Positions 44,963 to 53,435 of a stretch of DNA of 64,000 nucleotides are shown here, piece after piece. The position numbers were made by a program, and so were the translations under genes. The DNA is taken from the NCBI RefSeq assembly GCF_017565405.1, contig NZ_JAGEKR010000018.1, positions 28,839-92,838 on the forward strand. The letters are read 5' to 3'. Under the pieces are notes generated by a model. That model made no database searches and was not told the DNA's origin. It saw nothing but the letters and a program-made list of their open reading frames with translations. How positions within the stretch are numbered: position 1 is the stretch's first letter; each line of letters opens with the position of its first letter. Origin of the DNA: Allobranchiibius sp. CTAmp26. Lineage in GTDB: Bacteria > Actinomycetota > Actinomycetes > Actinomycetales > Dermatophilaceae.

Positions 44963-45856
44963 TCAGCGCCAGAATTCGCCGAGCCGGTCCGCGAGGAAGT
45001 TGCCCTGTGCCTGGCCCGCCCTGGCCGCGGCCGGGCGCAGCGAGAGATCCATCGCGTTGGCGCCGAACATGTGCGCGGAGTCCGGGTCCGGGAAGATCGT
45101 CTCGACCCGGCAGCCGTGCGCACGCAGTTCCTCGACCTGCGACGCGAGGTGCATGCCCCACTCCAGTGGATGGCGCGATCTTCCGCCGAACGGCGACAAC
45201 ACGAGGACACGCGCATGCCCGGCGGCCAGATCGGCGTTCTCGTTGCGTCGATAGCCGCCGTTGATGTACGAGGCGCCACCGATGCGGTAGGGCGGGACGC
45301 CGAAGCCGTTGGATGTGCTGGCGGCGACGGCGTCGACCAGGTCGATCCCGCTGTCCTTGTCGAACACGACGGGTTCGCCGGTGCGGGCATCGACCGCCGG
45401 GATGCGCAACAGACGTTCTGGCCACAGCTGATTCGGCAGCCGCGCGGCGACGACCGTCCTCCACTGTGCCGGTTCGGCACCGCCTGAGGATCCGGCCGCC
45501 TCGAGAGCAGCCGCGCCCATTCGGCGGCGCATGTCCGCTGCATCCGTGGCGGCGTCGATGACGGCGCTCGTTCTGTCCATGTGATCCGGGGACGGCCCGG
45601 GCCGAGCAGGTCCACCACCGGCTCCGAGCGAGGTCCTCGGTGGGCGGCCCGCGGGGGCGAGTATGTCGGCCAGCAGCATGATCGGGGGTACCCCGCTGGT
45701 GACTTGCGCCGCGGCGGTCGCACCCGCCGACGTCCCCACCGTCAGGTCTGCCCCGGTGACGTCCACACCGGCTTCGGCGAGGCCGGCGACGATCCCGATC
45801 TCCCACGCGTTGCCGACCGATCCGCCGCCACCCAGCACCAACGCTCGCTCGCACAT
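44963..45856 (-). CDS. Patatin-like phospholipase
   Basis: The 297-residue protein has the patatin oxyanion loop LVLGGGGSVGNAWEIG and nucleophile motif GTSAG with Ser43. The usual catalytic Asp of the DGG/DGA motif is replaced by Asn: the matching segment reads SYINGGYRRNENADLA (Asn199, codon AAC). The enzyme may be impaired, or another residue may serve. ATG at 45856 is chosen because it lies next to the family start; the frame is open to 45940. No signal peptide. Confidence 0.85.
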   Translation of the reverse strand: MCERALVLGGGGSVGNAWEIGIVAGLAEAGVDVTGADLTVGTSAGATAAAQVTSGVPPIMLLADILAPAGRPPRTSLGAGGGPARPGPSPDHMDRTSAVIDAATDAADMRRRMGAAALEAAGSSGGAEPAQWRTVVAARLPNQLWPERLLRIPAVDARTGEPVVFDKDSGIDLVDAVAASTSNGFGVPPYRIGGASYINGGYRRNENADLAAGHARVLVLSPFGGRSRHPLEWGMHLASQVEELRAHGCRVETIFPDPDSAHMFGANAMDLSLRPAAARAGQAQGNFLADRLGEFWR

Positions 45857-45981
45857 CCCAGGGACGCTATGCACGCGCTGCATCGGCGACAACCGAGTTT
45901 CGATCGCATCACCGGGGCGTCGCGCCGCCGTTCGGGCCACGCTGCGCCATCGCGGTGCGATGTCCGAATGCAGCTCGCACC

Positions 45982-46200
45982 TCAGCTGAGGACGACGAGG
46001 ATCTCGCCCTCCTGGACCACGTCGCCGGGTGAGACCCGCACTGCCGCAACGGTGCCCGCGACCTCACTGAGTACCGGGATCTCCATCTTCATGGACTCCA
46101 GCAGCACCAGCTCGTGGCCGATCTCGACGTGCTCGCCGACCTCGACCTGCACCTGCGCGACGTTGGCGACGAGGTCGGACACGACTTCCTGGATGGCCAT
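45982..46200 (-). CDS. Stand-alone biotinyl/lipoyl attachment domain protein
   Basis: The 72-residue protein is one biotin-carboxyl-carrier domain: VGEHVEIGHELVLLESMKMEIPV carries the biotinylated Lys38 in MKM, and the domain closes with GTVAAVRVSPGDVVQEGEILVVL. The ESMKME context favours biotin over lipoate. Free-standing carriers like this occur in actinobacteria as a partner of acyl-CoA or other carboxylases, but no carboxylase gene is nearby. ATG start immediately at the fold. Confidence 0.92.
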   Translation of the reverse strand: MAIQEVVSDLVANVAQVQVEVGEHVEIGHELVLLESMKMEIPVLSEVAGTVAAVRVSPGDVVQEGEILVVLS

Positions 46201-46340
46201 TCGCCGATGATGTCACTCGCACAGGACTACCCGCGCGTAGGGCGGGTGCCCGCTGTCTCCCGTTCGCACGTCCCCCCGGGCACATGACAAACGGCACCGC
46301 ACAGGGCCGCGGGTCGGCGTACCGTCGAAACAGGAATTCG

Positions 46341-47234
46341 ATGGTGCTCTTCGCGGGAAAGGTGGCGGTCATGGTGGACGCGGTCACGGGTGCGGGTCTG
46401 GTGGCGGTCGAGGTCGCGGCGGGGGTGGGGACCGCGATGTACGCCGGGACGGCGTTCGGTCGTCGCCCGGAGACGGTGCGCCGTTCGGTCGTGGTGATCC
46501 TGGTGCTGTGCGCCCTGGCGATGCTCGGTGCCGGGTGGGCGGCGGACGCGGGCGCCGGAATCTCGCTCGCCGCGTTCGCCACGGCGATGTGGGGCGCCCT
46601 GCCGAAGGTGGGCCGACGGCTGGTGGTGAGCGCTCTCGCGATGGTTGCTTTCGCGTTGGTCGGTGCTCACTGGGTGTTGAATCCGTTCGCGGTGTTCATC
46701 ACCATCGCGGCGGTGAGGCTGCTCGGCCACGGCGGTCGCGGCTGCAGCGGTGCGAGCCGGAGCGCTGACCGCCACGAGCAGACGCGCCGTCCTGTCGACC
46801 TGCGCAAGGAACCCGTCGCCCCGGCCCCGGTTCCGAGTCTGGCGATGTACCTGTTCGACGAGCGGGTGCCCGCGCAGGCCCGCGACCGGATCCGGTCGAT
46901 CAACGAGCGCGCGCGGGCCGCCAGTCAGTACCTGCACCAGCAGGGTCGCGGTGCCGCACTGGACGCGATCGAGGTGGAACGCATCCGTGACGACTACGCA
47001 CCGGGGGCGGTCCGCGGATACCTGGCGCTGCCGCCCTGGTCCGCGCAGGGCACCGTGTTGTCCGACGGCAAGACCGGGGCCGAGTTGCTGATCGACCAGC
47101 TCGATCTGCTGGAGCAGCGGTTGCGGGCGATCCAGGAGTCGGTGGCACTCACCGGCGGCACGGAGTTGCTGACCCACGGGCGGTTCCTGAAGGACCGCTT
47201 CCCGGAGCACGGTGAGGACGACCTGCGGATCTGA
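46341..47234 (+). CDS. Membrane protein of unknown function with cytoplasmic helical domain
   Basis: The protein of about 297 residues has four hydrophobic segments in its first 120 residues ([49 protein letters not shown]..., VVSALAMVAFALVGAHWVLN). A mostly helical cytoplasmic domain of about 150 residues follows, including SINERARAASQYLHQQ and ELLIDQLDLLEQRLRAIQESV. ATG at 46341 has AGGA 5 nt upstream; ATG at 46371 and an upstream frame to 46284 are alternatives. The TetR regulator gene lies 59 bp downstream, so the two may be linked. No family recognised. Confidence 0.65.
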   Translation: MVLFAGKVAVMVDAVTGAGLVAVEVAAGVGTAMYAGTAFGRRPETVRRSVVVILVLCALAMLGAGWAADAGAGISLAAFATAMWGALPKVGRRLVVSALAMVAFALVGAHWVLNPFAVFITIAAVRLLGHGGRGCSGASRSADRHEQTRRPVDLRKEPVAPAPVPSLAMYLFDERVPAQARDRIRSINERARAASQYLHQQGRGAALDAIEVERIRDDYAPGAVRGYLALPPWSAQGTVLSDGKTGAELLIDQLDLLEQRLRAIQESVALTGGTELLTHGRFLKDRFPEHGEDDLRI

Positions 47235-47293
47235 CCGCCGTCGTACCTGTCGGCGACGACCGCAGGCCGGACGGCCCGAGCGAAAGGCCGAGC

Positions 47294-47935
47294 ATGGCGC
47301 GCACCCGCCCGTACCGGGAACAGACCCGGCGCAAGGTGCTCGACGCGGCCTACACGGTCTTCGGTGAGCGGGGCATCGCCGGCACGTCCTTGGAGCAGGT
47401 GGCCGCCGCGGCGGGACTGACCAAGGGTGCGGTCTACTCCAACTTCCGGTCCAAGGACGAGCTGGTGCTGACCCTGATGGAGGAGCACGCGGCCGATCGG
47501 ATCACCAGGAGCCTGCAGGCCCTGCAGGACGACCTCACCCCGACGCAGGTCGCCCAGCAGGTCGGGGTCGTCCTCGCACAGGAGATGCGCGCGGACGCCG
47601 GCTGGCACCGGTTGCTGGCGGAGTACGCCGCCCTGGCCCGCCGCGACCCGGACGGTGCCGAGGGTCTGCGCCGCAGCCGCCGCGAGATCCGTGACGCCGT
47701 TGCGGGGGTGCTCGACCGGCTCGTCGAGACCTTCCCGGTCACCCTGCCCATGCCGTCCGCCGACCTGGCGATCGTCGTGCTGGCCCTCGGCAACGGGCTG
47801 GCGCTGGAGAGCGAGATCGAGCCCGATGGGGTCCGCGACGACCTGTTCGCGCGGGTGCTCGGGATCATCGCCTCCGACGTGGTCACGGTCGTGAGCGAGA
47901 CCGCACCCGCGGCGGACGACGTCGCTGCCGGCTGA
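47294..47935 (+). CDS. TetR-family transcriptional regulator
   Basis: The 213-residue protein has an N-terminal TetR helix-turn-helix: RRKVLDAAYTVFGERGIAGTSLEQVAAAAGLTKGAVYSNFRSKDELVLTLMEE. A C-terminal ligand-binding helical domain follows. ATG at 47294 with GAAAGGCCGAGC upstream. It is co-directional with the membrane-protein gene before it and convergent with ino1. Target and ligand unknown; the upstream membrane gene is a natural candidate. Confidence 0.92.
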   Translation: MARTRPYREQTRRKVLDAAYTVFGERGIAGTSLEQVAAAAGLTKGAVYSNFRSKDELVLTLMEEHAADRITRSLQALQDDLTPTQVAQQVGVVLAQEMRADAGWHRLLAEYAALARRDPDGAEGLRRSRREIRDAVAGVLDRLVETFPVTLPMPSADLAIVVLALGNGLALESEIEPDGVRDDLFARVLGIIASDVVTVVSETAPAADDVAAG

Positions 47936-47973
47936 CGCGGCGTACCGGCCCGATCCGGCAACGGCACGCGGAA

Positions 47974-48004
47974 GGCCGCGCCCCCCTGTGTGGGGGACGC
48001 GGCC
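47974..48004. terminator. Bidirectional terminator between tetR-type gene and ino1
   Basis: GGCCGCG at 47974-47980 pairs with CGCGGCC at 47998-48004. After one mismatch, CCCCC (47982-47986) pairs with GGGGG (47992-47996), leaving loop TGTGT. It ends the convergent TetR and inositol phosphate synthase transcripts. Confidence 0.8.
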
Positions 48005-48027
48005 GACCGGTCGAGCAGGTGAGTCGC

Positions 48028-49107
48028 TCAGCGAGCCTCGGTGCCCTCGATGAAGGCCTCGAGCTTCGCGCGGCCGATCTCGTCGCGACGCTGCTCCGGC
48101 GGGGACTTCATCAGGTACGACGAGGCGGACAGCAGGGCGCCGCCGATGCCGCGGTCCTTGGCGATCTTCGCTGCGCGGATCGCGTCGATGATGATGCCGG
48201 CGGAGTTGGGGGAGTCCCACACCTCGAGCTTGTACTCCAGGTTCAGCGGGACGTCACCGAAGGCGCGGCCCTCGAGGCGCACGTACGCCCACTTGCGGTC
48301 GTCCAGCCACTGCACGTAGTCGCTCGGGCCGATGTGCACGTTGCGCGCGCCCAGGTCGTGCTCCAGGTTGGAGGTGACGGCCTGCGTCTTGGAGATCTTC
48401 TTGGACTCGAGGCGGTCGCGCTCCAACATGTTCTTGAAGTCCATGTTGCCGCCGACGTTCAGCTGGTAGGTGCGGTCCAGCACCACGCCGCGGTCCTCGA
48501 ACAGCTTCGCCATCACGCGGTGGGTGATGGTCGCGCCGACCTGGGACTTGATGTCGTCGCCGATGATCGGCACGCCCGCGTCCTCGAACTTCTTGGCCCA
48601 CTCGGGGTCGGAGGCGATGAACACCGGGAGGGCGTTGACGAACGCGACGTTCGCGTCGATCGCGCACTGCGCGTAGAACTTGTCGGCGGTCTCGGAGCCC
48701 ACGGGCAGGTAGGACACCAGGACGTCGGCCTTGGAGTCCTTGAGGGCCTGCACGACGTCGACCGGCTCGGCGTCGGACTCGTCGATGGTCAGCGCGTAGT
48801 ACTTGCCGATGCCGTCGAGGGTGTGGCCACGCTGCACGGTGACGCCGGTCGGCGGCACGTCGGCGATCTTGATGGTGTTGTTCTCCGAGGCGCCGATGGC
48901 GTCGGACAGGTCGAAGCCCACCTTCTTGGCGTCGACGTCGAACGCGGCGACGAACTCCACGTCGTTGACGTGGTACTCACCGAACATCACGTGCATCAGA
49001 CCGGGCACGACGTGCTCGGGGTTTGCGTCCTTGTAGTACTCGACACCCTGCACGAGCGAGCTCGCGCAGTTACCGACGCCAACGATGGCGACGCGGATGG
49101 ATCCCAT
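48028..49107 (-). CDS. ino1: Inositol-3-phosphate synthase
   Basis: The 359-residue NAD enzyme cyclises glucose 6-phosphate to myo-inositol phosphate, the precursor of phosphatidylinositol and, in actinobacteria, mycothiol. It has the dinucleotide motif [20 protein letters not shown], the substrate-side [29 protein letters not shown] and [13 protein letters not shown] at 49107 has AAGGAG 5 nt upstream; the longer frame to 49239 would run into padR. The gene begins 2 bp after the padR stop, so the pair is one operon. Confidence 0.96.
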   Translation of the reverse strand: MGSIRVAIVGVGNCASSLVQGVEYYKDANPEHVVPGLMHVMFGEYHVNDVEFVAAFDVDAKKVGFDLSDAIGASENNTIKIADVPPTGVTVQRGHTLDGIGKYYALTIDESDAEPVDVVQALKDSKADVLVSYLPVGSETADKFYAQCAIDANVAFVNALPVFIASDPEWAKKFEDAGVPIIGDDIKSQVGATITHRVMAKLFEDRGVVLDRTYQLNVGGNMDFKNMLERDRLESKKISKTQAVTSNLEHDLGARNVHIGPSDYVQWLDDRKWAYVRLEGRAFGDVPLNLEYKLEVWDSPNSAGIIIDAIRAAKIAKDRGIGGALLSASSYLMKSPPEQRRDEIGRAKLEAFIEGTEAR

Positions 49108-49109
49108 GA

Positions 49110-49772
49110 TCACTCCTTCTTGTCCTGCGCCGGTCCGGCCAGCAGGTCTGTGTGGTCCTCGGCCGAAATGGCCTGCGGTGTTGTGCGGGCGGGCGTGCCG
49201 TACGCCGATCGCTCTGTCTCGATCAGCTCCGACAACCACCGCACCTCACGCTCGGTGGAGTCCAGGCCGTGCCGTTGCAGCTCGGCCGTGTAACTGTCCA
49301 CTCGCTGGCGTCGCGTCGCGCTCGCGGTGCGCGCGTCGTCCAGCCGTTCCTCCAATCGACTGCGCCGGCCCTCCAGGATGCGCAACCGCACGTCGCGGCT
49401 GGCGCGCCCGAAGAAGGCGAAGTGCACATCGAAGTTCTCGTCCTCCCAGGACGCCGGGCCCGTCTGGGACATCAGCGTCTGGAACTGTTCCTTGCCCTCG
49501 GCGGTCAGCTCGTAGGTGATCCTGGTGCGCTTCTTGCCCGCACCGAGCTGACCGAGCTGGCTCTGCTGGCTCGGCCCGTTCTCCTCGTGTCGTTCGTTGA
49601 TCCAGCCGCGCTCGACCAGCGAGCGCAGACACGGGTAGAGCGAACCGAACGACACCGCACGGAAGGCACCGAGCACACCGGACAGCTGCTTGCGCAGCTC
49701 GTACCCGTGCAGCGGGCCCTCGTGCAACAACCCCAGGACGGCCAGCTCGAGGATCGCGCCACGTCGTGACAT
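49110..49772 (-). CDS. PadR-family transcriptional regulator
   Basis: The 220-residue regulator has the PadR winged helix [51 protein letters not shown] at its start, and a helical C-terminal dimerisation domain. In many actinobacteria a PadR gene precedes ino1. The stop lies 2 bp before the ino1 start, so both are co-transcribed and the protein very likely controls its own operon. The palindrome at 49897-49919 is the best operator candidate. Confidence 0.93.
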   Translation of the reverse strand: MSRRGAILELAVLGLLHEGPLHGYELRKQLSGVLGAFRAVSFGSLYPCLRSLVERGWINERHEENGPSQQSQLGQLGAGKKRTRITYELTAEGKEQFQTLMSQTGPASWEDENFDVHFAFFGRASRDVRLRILEGRRSRLEERLDDARTASATRRQRVDSYTAELQRHGLDSTEREVRWLSELIETERSAYGTPARTTPQAISAEDHTDLLAGPAQDKKE

Positions 49773-49896
49773 GGGTTGCTCCTCTCGTGCTCGGATGCCC
49801 CGGTCATCGCCGTTCGGGGTCTACGCGAGCTGCGAGATGAACGGCGGGTGACGTCGGGATGTCGTCAGGGGGTCGTACCACGGAAGAGTACACCGT

Positions 49897-49919
49897 CGAT
49901 GTATCGAGTCGATACATCG
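49897..49919. promoter_or_regulatory. Candidate PadR operator upstream of padR-ino1
   Basis: CGATGTATCGA at 49897-49907 is the exact complement of TCGATACATCG at 49909-49919, around a single G. It lies about 125 bp upstream of the padR start in the divergent padR/osmC gap. The TGTATC-GATACA half sites resemble sites bound by winged-helix regulators of the PadR type. Binding is inferred. Confidence 0.65.
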
Positions 49920-50099
49920 CCGCAAACATCGGCGAGCCGCGGTCGTCGCCCGGCCCACGGTGCGCTTCAACCGATCACGCGCGGCGAGCGTGACGCTGTC
50001 GTAACGTTCGAGGCGAGCGGTCGACAGCCTCGCCACACGCCGCCATCGAGCGCCCGCAGATCAGATCGCCCCCACGATCCCCCCACAGGAGAAGAGCAG

Positions 50100-50540
50100 A
50101 TGCCGACACGTAGCGCACGCACAGGTTGGACCGGGACCCTCGAGGAGGGGTCGGGCAAGGTCGAGTTGACCAGCTCCGGGATCGGGACCTACGACATGTC
50201 GTTCCCGAAGCGGGCGGCGGAGTCCGCGGGTGGCACCACCAGCCCCGAGGAACTCATCGCAGCTGCCCACTCGGCCTGTTACGCGATGCAGTTGTCCGCG
50301 GTGATCGCCGAACAGGGCGGCACCCCGCAGGCCCTGGACGTGACGGCCGACGTCTCCCTCGGCCCGGATTCGGCCGGTGGTTTCAAGCTCACCGGCATCG
50401 CGCTGAAGGTGGTCGGCGAGGTCGAAGGCTTCACCGACGCCCAGTTCCAGGACGCGGCGAAGAACGCCAAGGAGACCTGCCCGGTCAGCAAGGCGCTCAC
50501 CGGCGTCGACATCACCCTGGATGCATCGCTCGAGAGCTGA
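50100..50540 (+). CDS. OsmC-family peroxiredoxin
   Basis: The 146-residue protein has the OsmC fold with two redox cysteines, Cys60 in AAAHSACYAMQLS and Cys127 in NAKETCPVSKALTG. It should reduce organic hydroperoxides, like OsmC/Ohr. The ATG at 50100 has GGAGAAGAGCAG upstream and the protein opens TRSARTGWTGTLEEGSGKV, the normal N terminus. The longer frame from 49776 crosses intergenic DNA. It is divergent from padR and convergent with the phosphoesterase gene across a strong hairpin. Confidence 0.93.
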   Translation: MPTRSARTGWTGTLEEGSGKVELTSSGIGTYDMSFPKRAAESAGGTTSPEELIAAAHSACYAMQLSAVIAEQGGTPQALDVTADVSLGPDSAGGFKLTGIALKVVGEVEGFTDAQFQDAAKNAKETCPVSKALTGVDITLDASLES

Positions 50541-50550
50541 GCACCCCCGA

Positions 50551-50597
50551 GCACGACCACGGCCCACCGGATGCGATCCGGTGGGCCGTGGTCGTGC
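50551..50597. terminator. Long perfect hairpin, bidirectional terminator
   Basis: Twenty-two bases at 50551-50572, starting GCACGACCACGG, are the exact complement of 50576-50597, with loop GCG. The stem is unusually long and fully GC-rich. It lies 10 bp past the osmC stop and 24 bp from the end of the convergent phosphoesterase gene. Confidence 0.88.
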
Positions 50598-50621
50598 GTT
50601 CAGCGGTAGAGCCGCGCTGCG

Positions 50622-53432
50622 TCAGTCCTGCTCGGAGCTCGGGATGTACGCGCCGGGCACCTGCGACGGGGCGTAGATCTTCGAGTCGCCCGGGTAGGGG
50701 GTCTTCCAGTCGTGCGTCTGGTACCAGGTGTAGCGGTTCATCTGCTCCGGGTCGGCGTAGTCCGGGACGGCGGAGTCACCGGTGAAGTGCTGCTTGGCCC
50801 GCCACGACTGCCACTGCGCCGCGACGCCGCGCAGCGCGGCCGGTATGGCGGTCACGGCCGCCTCCTGCTGGGTGAGCCGCATCGCGGCGGCACCCTTGCG
50901 GCCCAGTGTGTCGTTGCCGCAGGCGGGCGCCGTGGTGACACCCTCCGTCAACGGCACCTGGTTCGGCACCGCCGTGAACGGCTTGTAGTTGGGCTTGTTC
51001 GTGAACGCGCCGTACATCGGGGTGGCCGCCGCGAGCTTCTGGTTCAGCGGCTGGGCGCCCAGGATCTGCTGGATCGTGCGGCCCACGGACAGCTGTGAGT
51101 AGTAGGTGTCGTCGACCTTCCCGTGCAGAGACCAGGGGCTGATGACCTGGACCGGGGCACGGTGCCCGTCGACGTGGTCGACACCGTCCTGGCTGTCGTC
51201 CTCGACCACGAAGATCGCCGAGTCCTTCCAGTACTTGCTGTGCGAGATCTCATCGACGATCCGACCGACCGCGAGGTCGCCGTCCGCGACCTGGGCCCGC
51301 GGGTCCGGCGCACCGCCGGTGTGGTCGCTGGAGAGCCAGAACGTGTTGAGGTTGGCCGGACCCCGCTTCTCGAACTCCTGCTTCCAGATCTGGTAGCGGT
51401 ACTGGTCGGGGATGTCGGTGTCGAACTTCGGGTAGTCGTGGTCGGTGATCTTGTTCAACGACGGGATCGGCGACTCGGTGTCCTGCTTGATCGACGGGTC
51501 GGTCAGCACGCTCGGGCTGCCGCCGTTGTCGACGGTCTTGCTGGCGCAGTAGTACTTCTGCCAGGTCGCGCCGGCGGGCTTGGTCTCGAACTGGGTGAAC
51601 TCGCCGTAGTTGCGCACGGTCTTGCCGGCGGCCTGCGCCGAGGTCCACAGGAATCCGGAGCGCTGGTGGCCGAGGACGTCGTCCTCGGTGTCGTAGCTGC
51701 GCTCGTACTCGCCTGCGCTGGACTCGGTGTACTCCGGGTTGTCGCCCTGCATGAGCCAGTTGTGGCCCTCGGCGGAGTTGGTGCCGATGTCGTAGAGGTT
51801 GTCGTAGAGACCGAACTGCTTGGCCAGCGCGTGCTGGTTGGGGGTCACGGTCTTGCCGAACTGGGCGTACGACGGCTCGCCGTTGCCGCGGGGGTCGTCG
51901 CCGTACACCTGGTCGTAGGTGCGGTTCTCCTTGACCAGCAGGAAGACGTGCTTGATCGTCGACGGATCTCCGATCCGGGCGGGCACCGCGACCGGCTTGC
52001 GGGTGCTGCCCTGGGCCTCCTGGACGTCGTTCTTGTTCCACCCGTTCTGGGCGAAGACCACGCGGGTGTACCTGGCGATCGCCTTGTCCTTCGGCAGCGT
52101 GAAACGGGTGAAGGACCCGGTGGTGCTGTGCGTCCCGTGGCCGGTCGCCGGCGTCGTGCCGAACCCCTTGCTGACCGTGACTGCGGGACCCCGCGCGTCG
52201 ATGCCGCGGGTGTTGGTGACCAGGATCTGCGAGCCGACGGTCGCGATGGTGGCGGGGAAGTAGTCGGTCGGCAGCAGCCCGATCGAGCTCACCGGCTCCT
52301 GCGGGGTGCCGCCGTAGCGGTAGACCGCCACCGCGTTGGCGCGTCCCAGGGTCACCAGCAGGTGGCCGTCTGCGGTGAGGGCGATGCTGGTCGGCTCGTA
52401 CCCCACCTTCGAGGACGGCCCGGGCTGGGTGTTGATCGTCTGCACCACCTTGTCCTTGGAGGTGTCGATGACCGAGACGGTGTCGCTGTTGGTGTTGGCC
52501 ACGAAGAGCACATTGCCCCGCGCCAGGAGGGCGGTGGGGTGCAGCCCGACGGGGATCGAGCCGACGGCGGCCGACGGCGTGGTGGGGTCGATGACGCTGA
52601 CGGTGCCGGTCGTCGACGTACCGAGCGTCCCGTTGGCGGGGACGTCGGTGCCGTAGGAGTTGATGGTCGTGTCGCCCGGGCGTGCGGTGCGGCCGCCCTC
52701 GTTGCTGACGTAGAGCTTGCCCCCTGCCAGGGCGATCTCGCGCGGCGCGATGCCCACGGCCCAGGTCTTCTGGACGGCGCCGGTGATCGGGTCGAGCGCG
52801 ACGACGGTGTTCTGTCCGTTGACGGGGACGTAGAGGGTCGAGCCGTCCGCGGAGTACGTCGCCTTGCCCGGCAGCGCGGACTTGGTGCCCACCTTCGCCA
52901 GGGGGACCGACGTCGGGGCGCCGAGGGTGCCGTCGGCGTTCACGGGGAACCGGGTCAGACCGTCCTTCTGGGGCAGCCAGAGGAACTTGCCGTCGGGGGA
53001 GTACGTCGGGCCCTCCTGCCCGACGGTGCCGTCGGCGAGTGTCTGGTTGACGCCCGCGGCCTTGCCGACGCGCCAGATCACCTTGTAGGTGGACAGGTCC
53101 ACGATCTGCAGCACCACGTTCTTGTCGGTGCTGGTGGCGGCCACGAACCGCTTGTCGGGGCTCACCGTGGACCCCATGTACTTGCCGTCGGTGGTGAGGA
53201 GACGGTCGCCGATGGGCTTGATCACCTGATCGTCGGAGATCTGGATGCCCTTGGAGGACTGCGAGCCGACCTGGTGGTCGCCGAAGACGTTGGTGTTGGC
53301 GTAGGCGAATCCGCCGCCCGCGACCGTGAGGACGGTCGCGGTGGCGCCGGCGAGTCGAAGCTGTCGGCCGGAGAGGCCCAGGGAGGGGAAGCGTGAGCGT
53401 GCGTCAGTGCGACGGTTGCGAATGACGTGCAT
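50622..53432 (-). CDS. Secreted beta-propeller / phosphoesterase-domain protein
   Basis: The 936-residue protein has a signal-anchor-like start (LRLAGATATVLTVAGGGFAYA). A beta-propeller of about 400 residues follows, with repeated YVTN-like strands (KLYVSNEGGRTA, VLFVANTNSDTVSVIDTSKDKVVQTIN, HLLVTLGRANAVAVYRY). A C-terminal domain of the phosphoesterase/alkaline-phosphatase superfamily has the metal-site phrases FLLVKENRTYDQVYGD and FVVEDDSQDGVDHVDGHRAPV. Such two-domain proteins are secreted and annotated as phosphoesterases or phospholipase C-like enzymes; the substrate is unknown. It starts 4 bp after an ABC permease stop, so the transporter and enzyme form one operon. Confidence 0.85.
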   Translation of the reverse strand: MHVIRNRRTDARSRFPSLGLSGRQLRLAGATATVLTVAGGGFAYANTNVFGDHQVGSQSSKGIQISDDQVIKPIGDRLLTTDGKYMGSTVSPDKRFVAATSTDKNVVLQIVDLSTYKVIWRVGKAAGVNQTLADGTVGQEGPTYSPDGKFLWLPQKDGLTRFPVNADGTLGAPTSVPLAKVGTKSALPGKATYSADGSTLYVPVNGQNTVVALDPITGAVQKTWAVGIAPREIALAGGKLYVSNEGGRTARPGDTTINSYGTDVPANGTLGTSTTGTVSVIDPTTPSAAVGSIPVGLHPTALLARGNVLFVANTNSDTVSVIDTSKDKVVQTINTQPGPSSKVGYEPTSIALTADGHLLVTLGRANAVAVYRYGGTPQEPVSSIGLLPTDYFPATIATVGSQILVTNTRGIDARGPAVTVSKGFGTTPATGHGTHSTTGSFTRFTLPKDKAIARYTRVVFAQNGWNKNDVQEAQGSTRKPVAVPARIGDPSTIKHVFLLVKENRTYDQVYGDDPRGNGEPSYAQFGKTVTPNQHALAKQFGLYDNLYDIGTNSAEGHNWLMQGDNPEYTESSAGEYERSYDTEDDVLGHQRSGFLWTSAQAAGKTVRNYGEFTQFETKPAGATWQKYYCASKTVDNGGSPSVLTDPSIKQDTESPIPSLNKITDHDYPKFDTDIPDQYRYQIWKQEFEKRGPANLNTFWLSSDHTGGAPDPRAQVADGDLAVGRIVDEISHSKYWKDSAIFVVEDDSQDGVDHVDGHRAPVQVISPWSLHGKVDDTYYSQLSVGRTIQQILGAQPLNQKLAAATPMYGAFTNKPNYKPFTAVPNQVPLTEGVTTAPACGNDTLGRKGAAAMRLTQQEAAVTAIPAALRGVAAQWQSWRAKQHFTGDSAVPDYADPEQMNRYTWYQTHDWKTPYPGDSKIYAPSQVPGAYIPSSEQD

Positions 53433-53435
53433 GGA

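Noticed and set aside
51123..53396. 757-codon + strand frame opposite the phosphoesterase gene
   Set aside because: Antisense shadow; the minus-strand product has clear propeller and phosphoesterase motifs.
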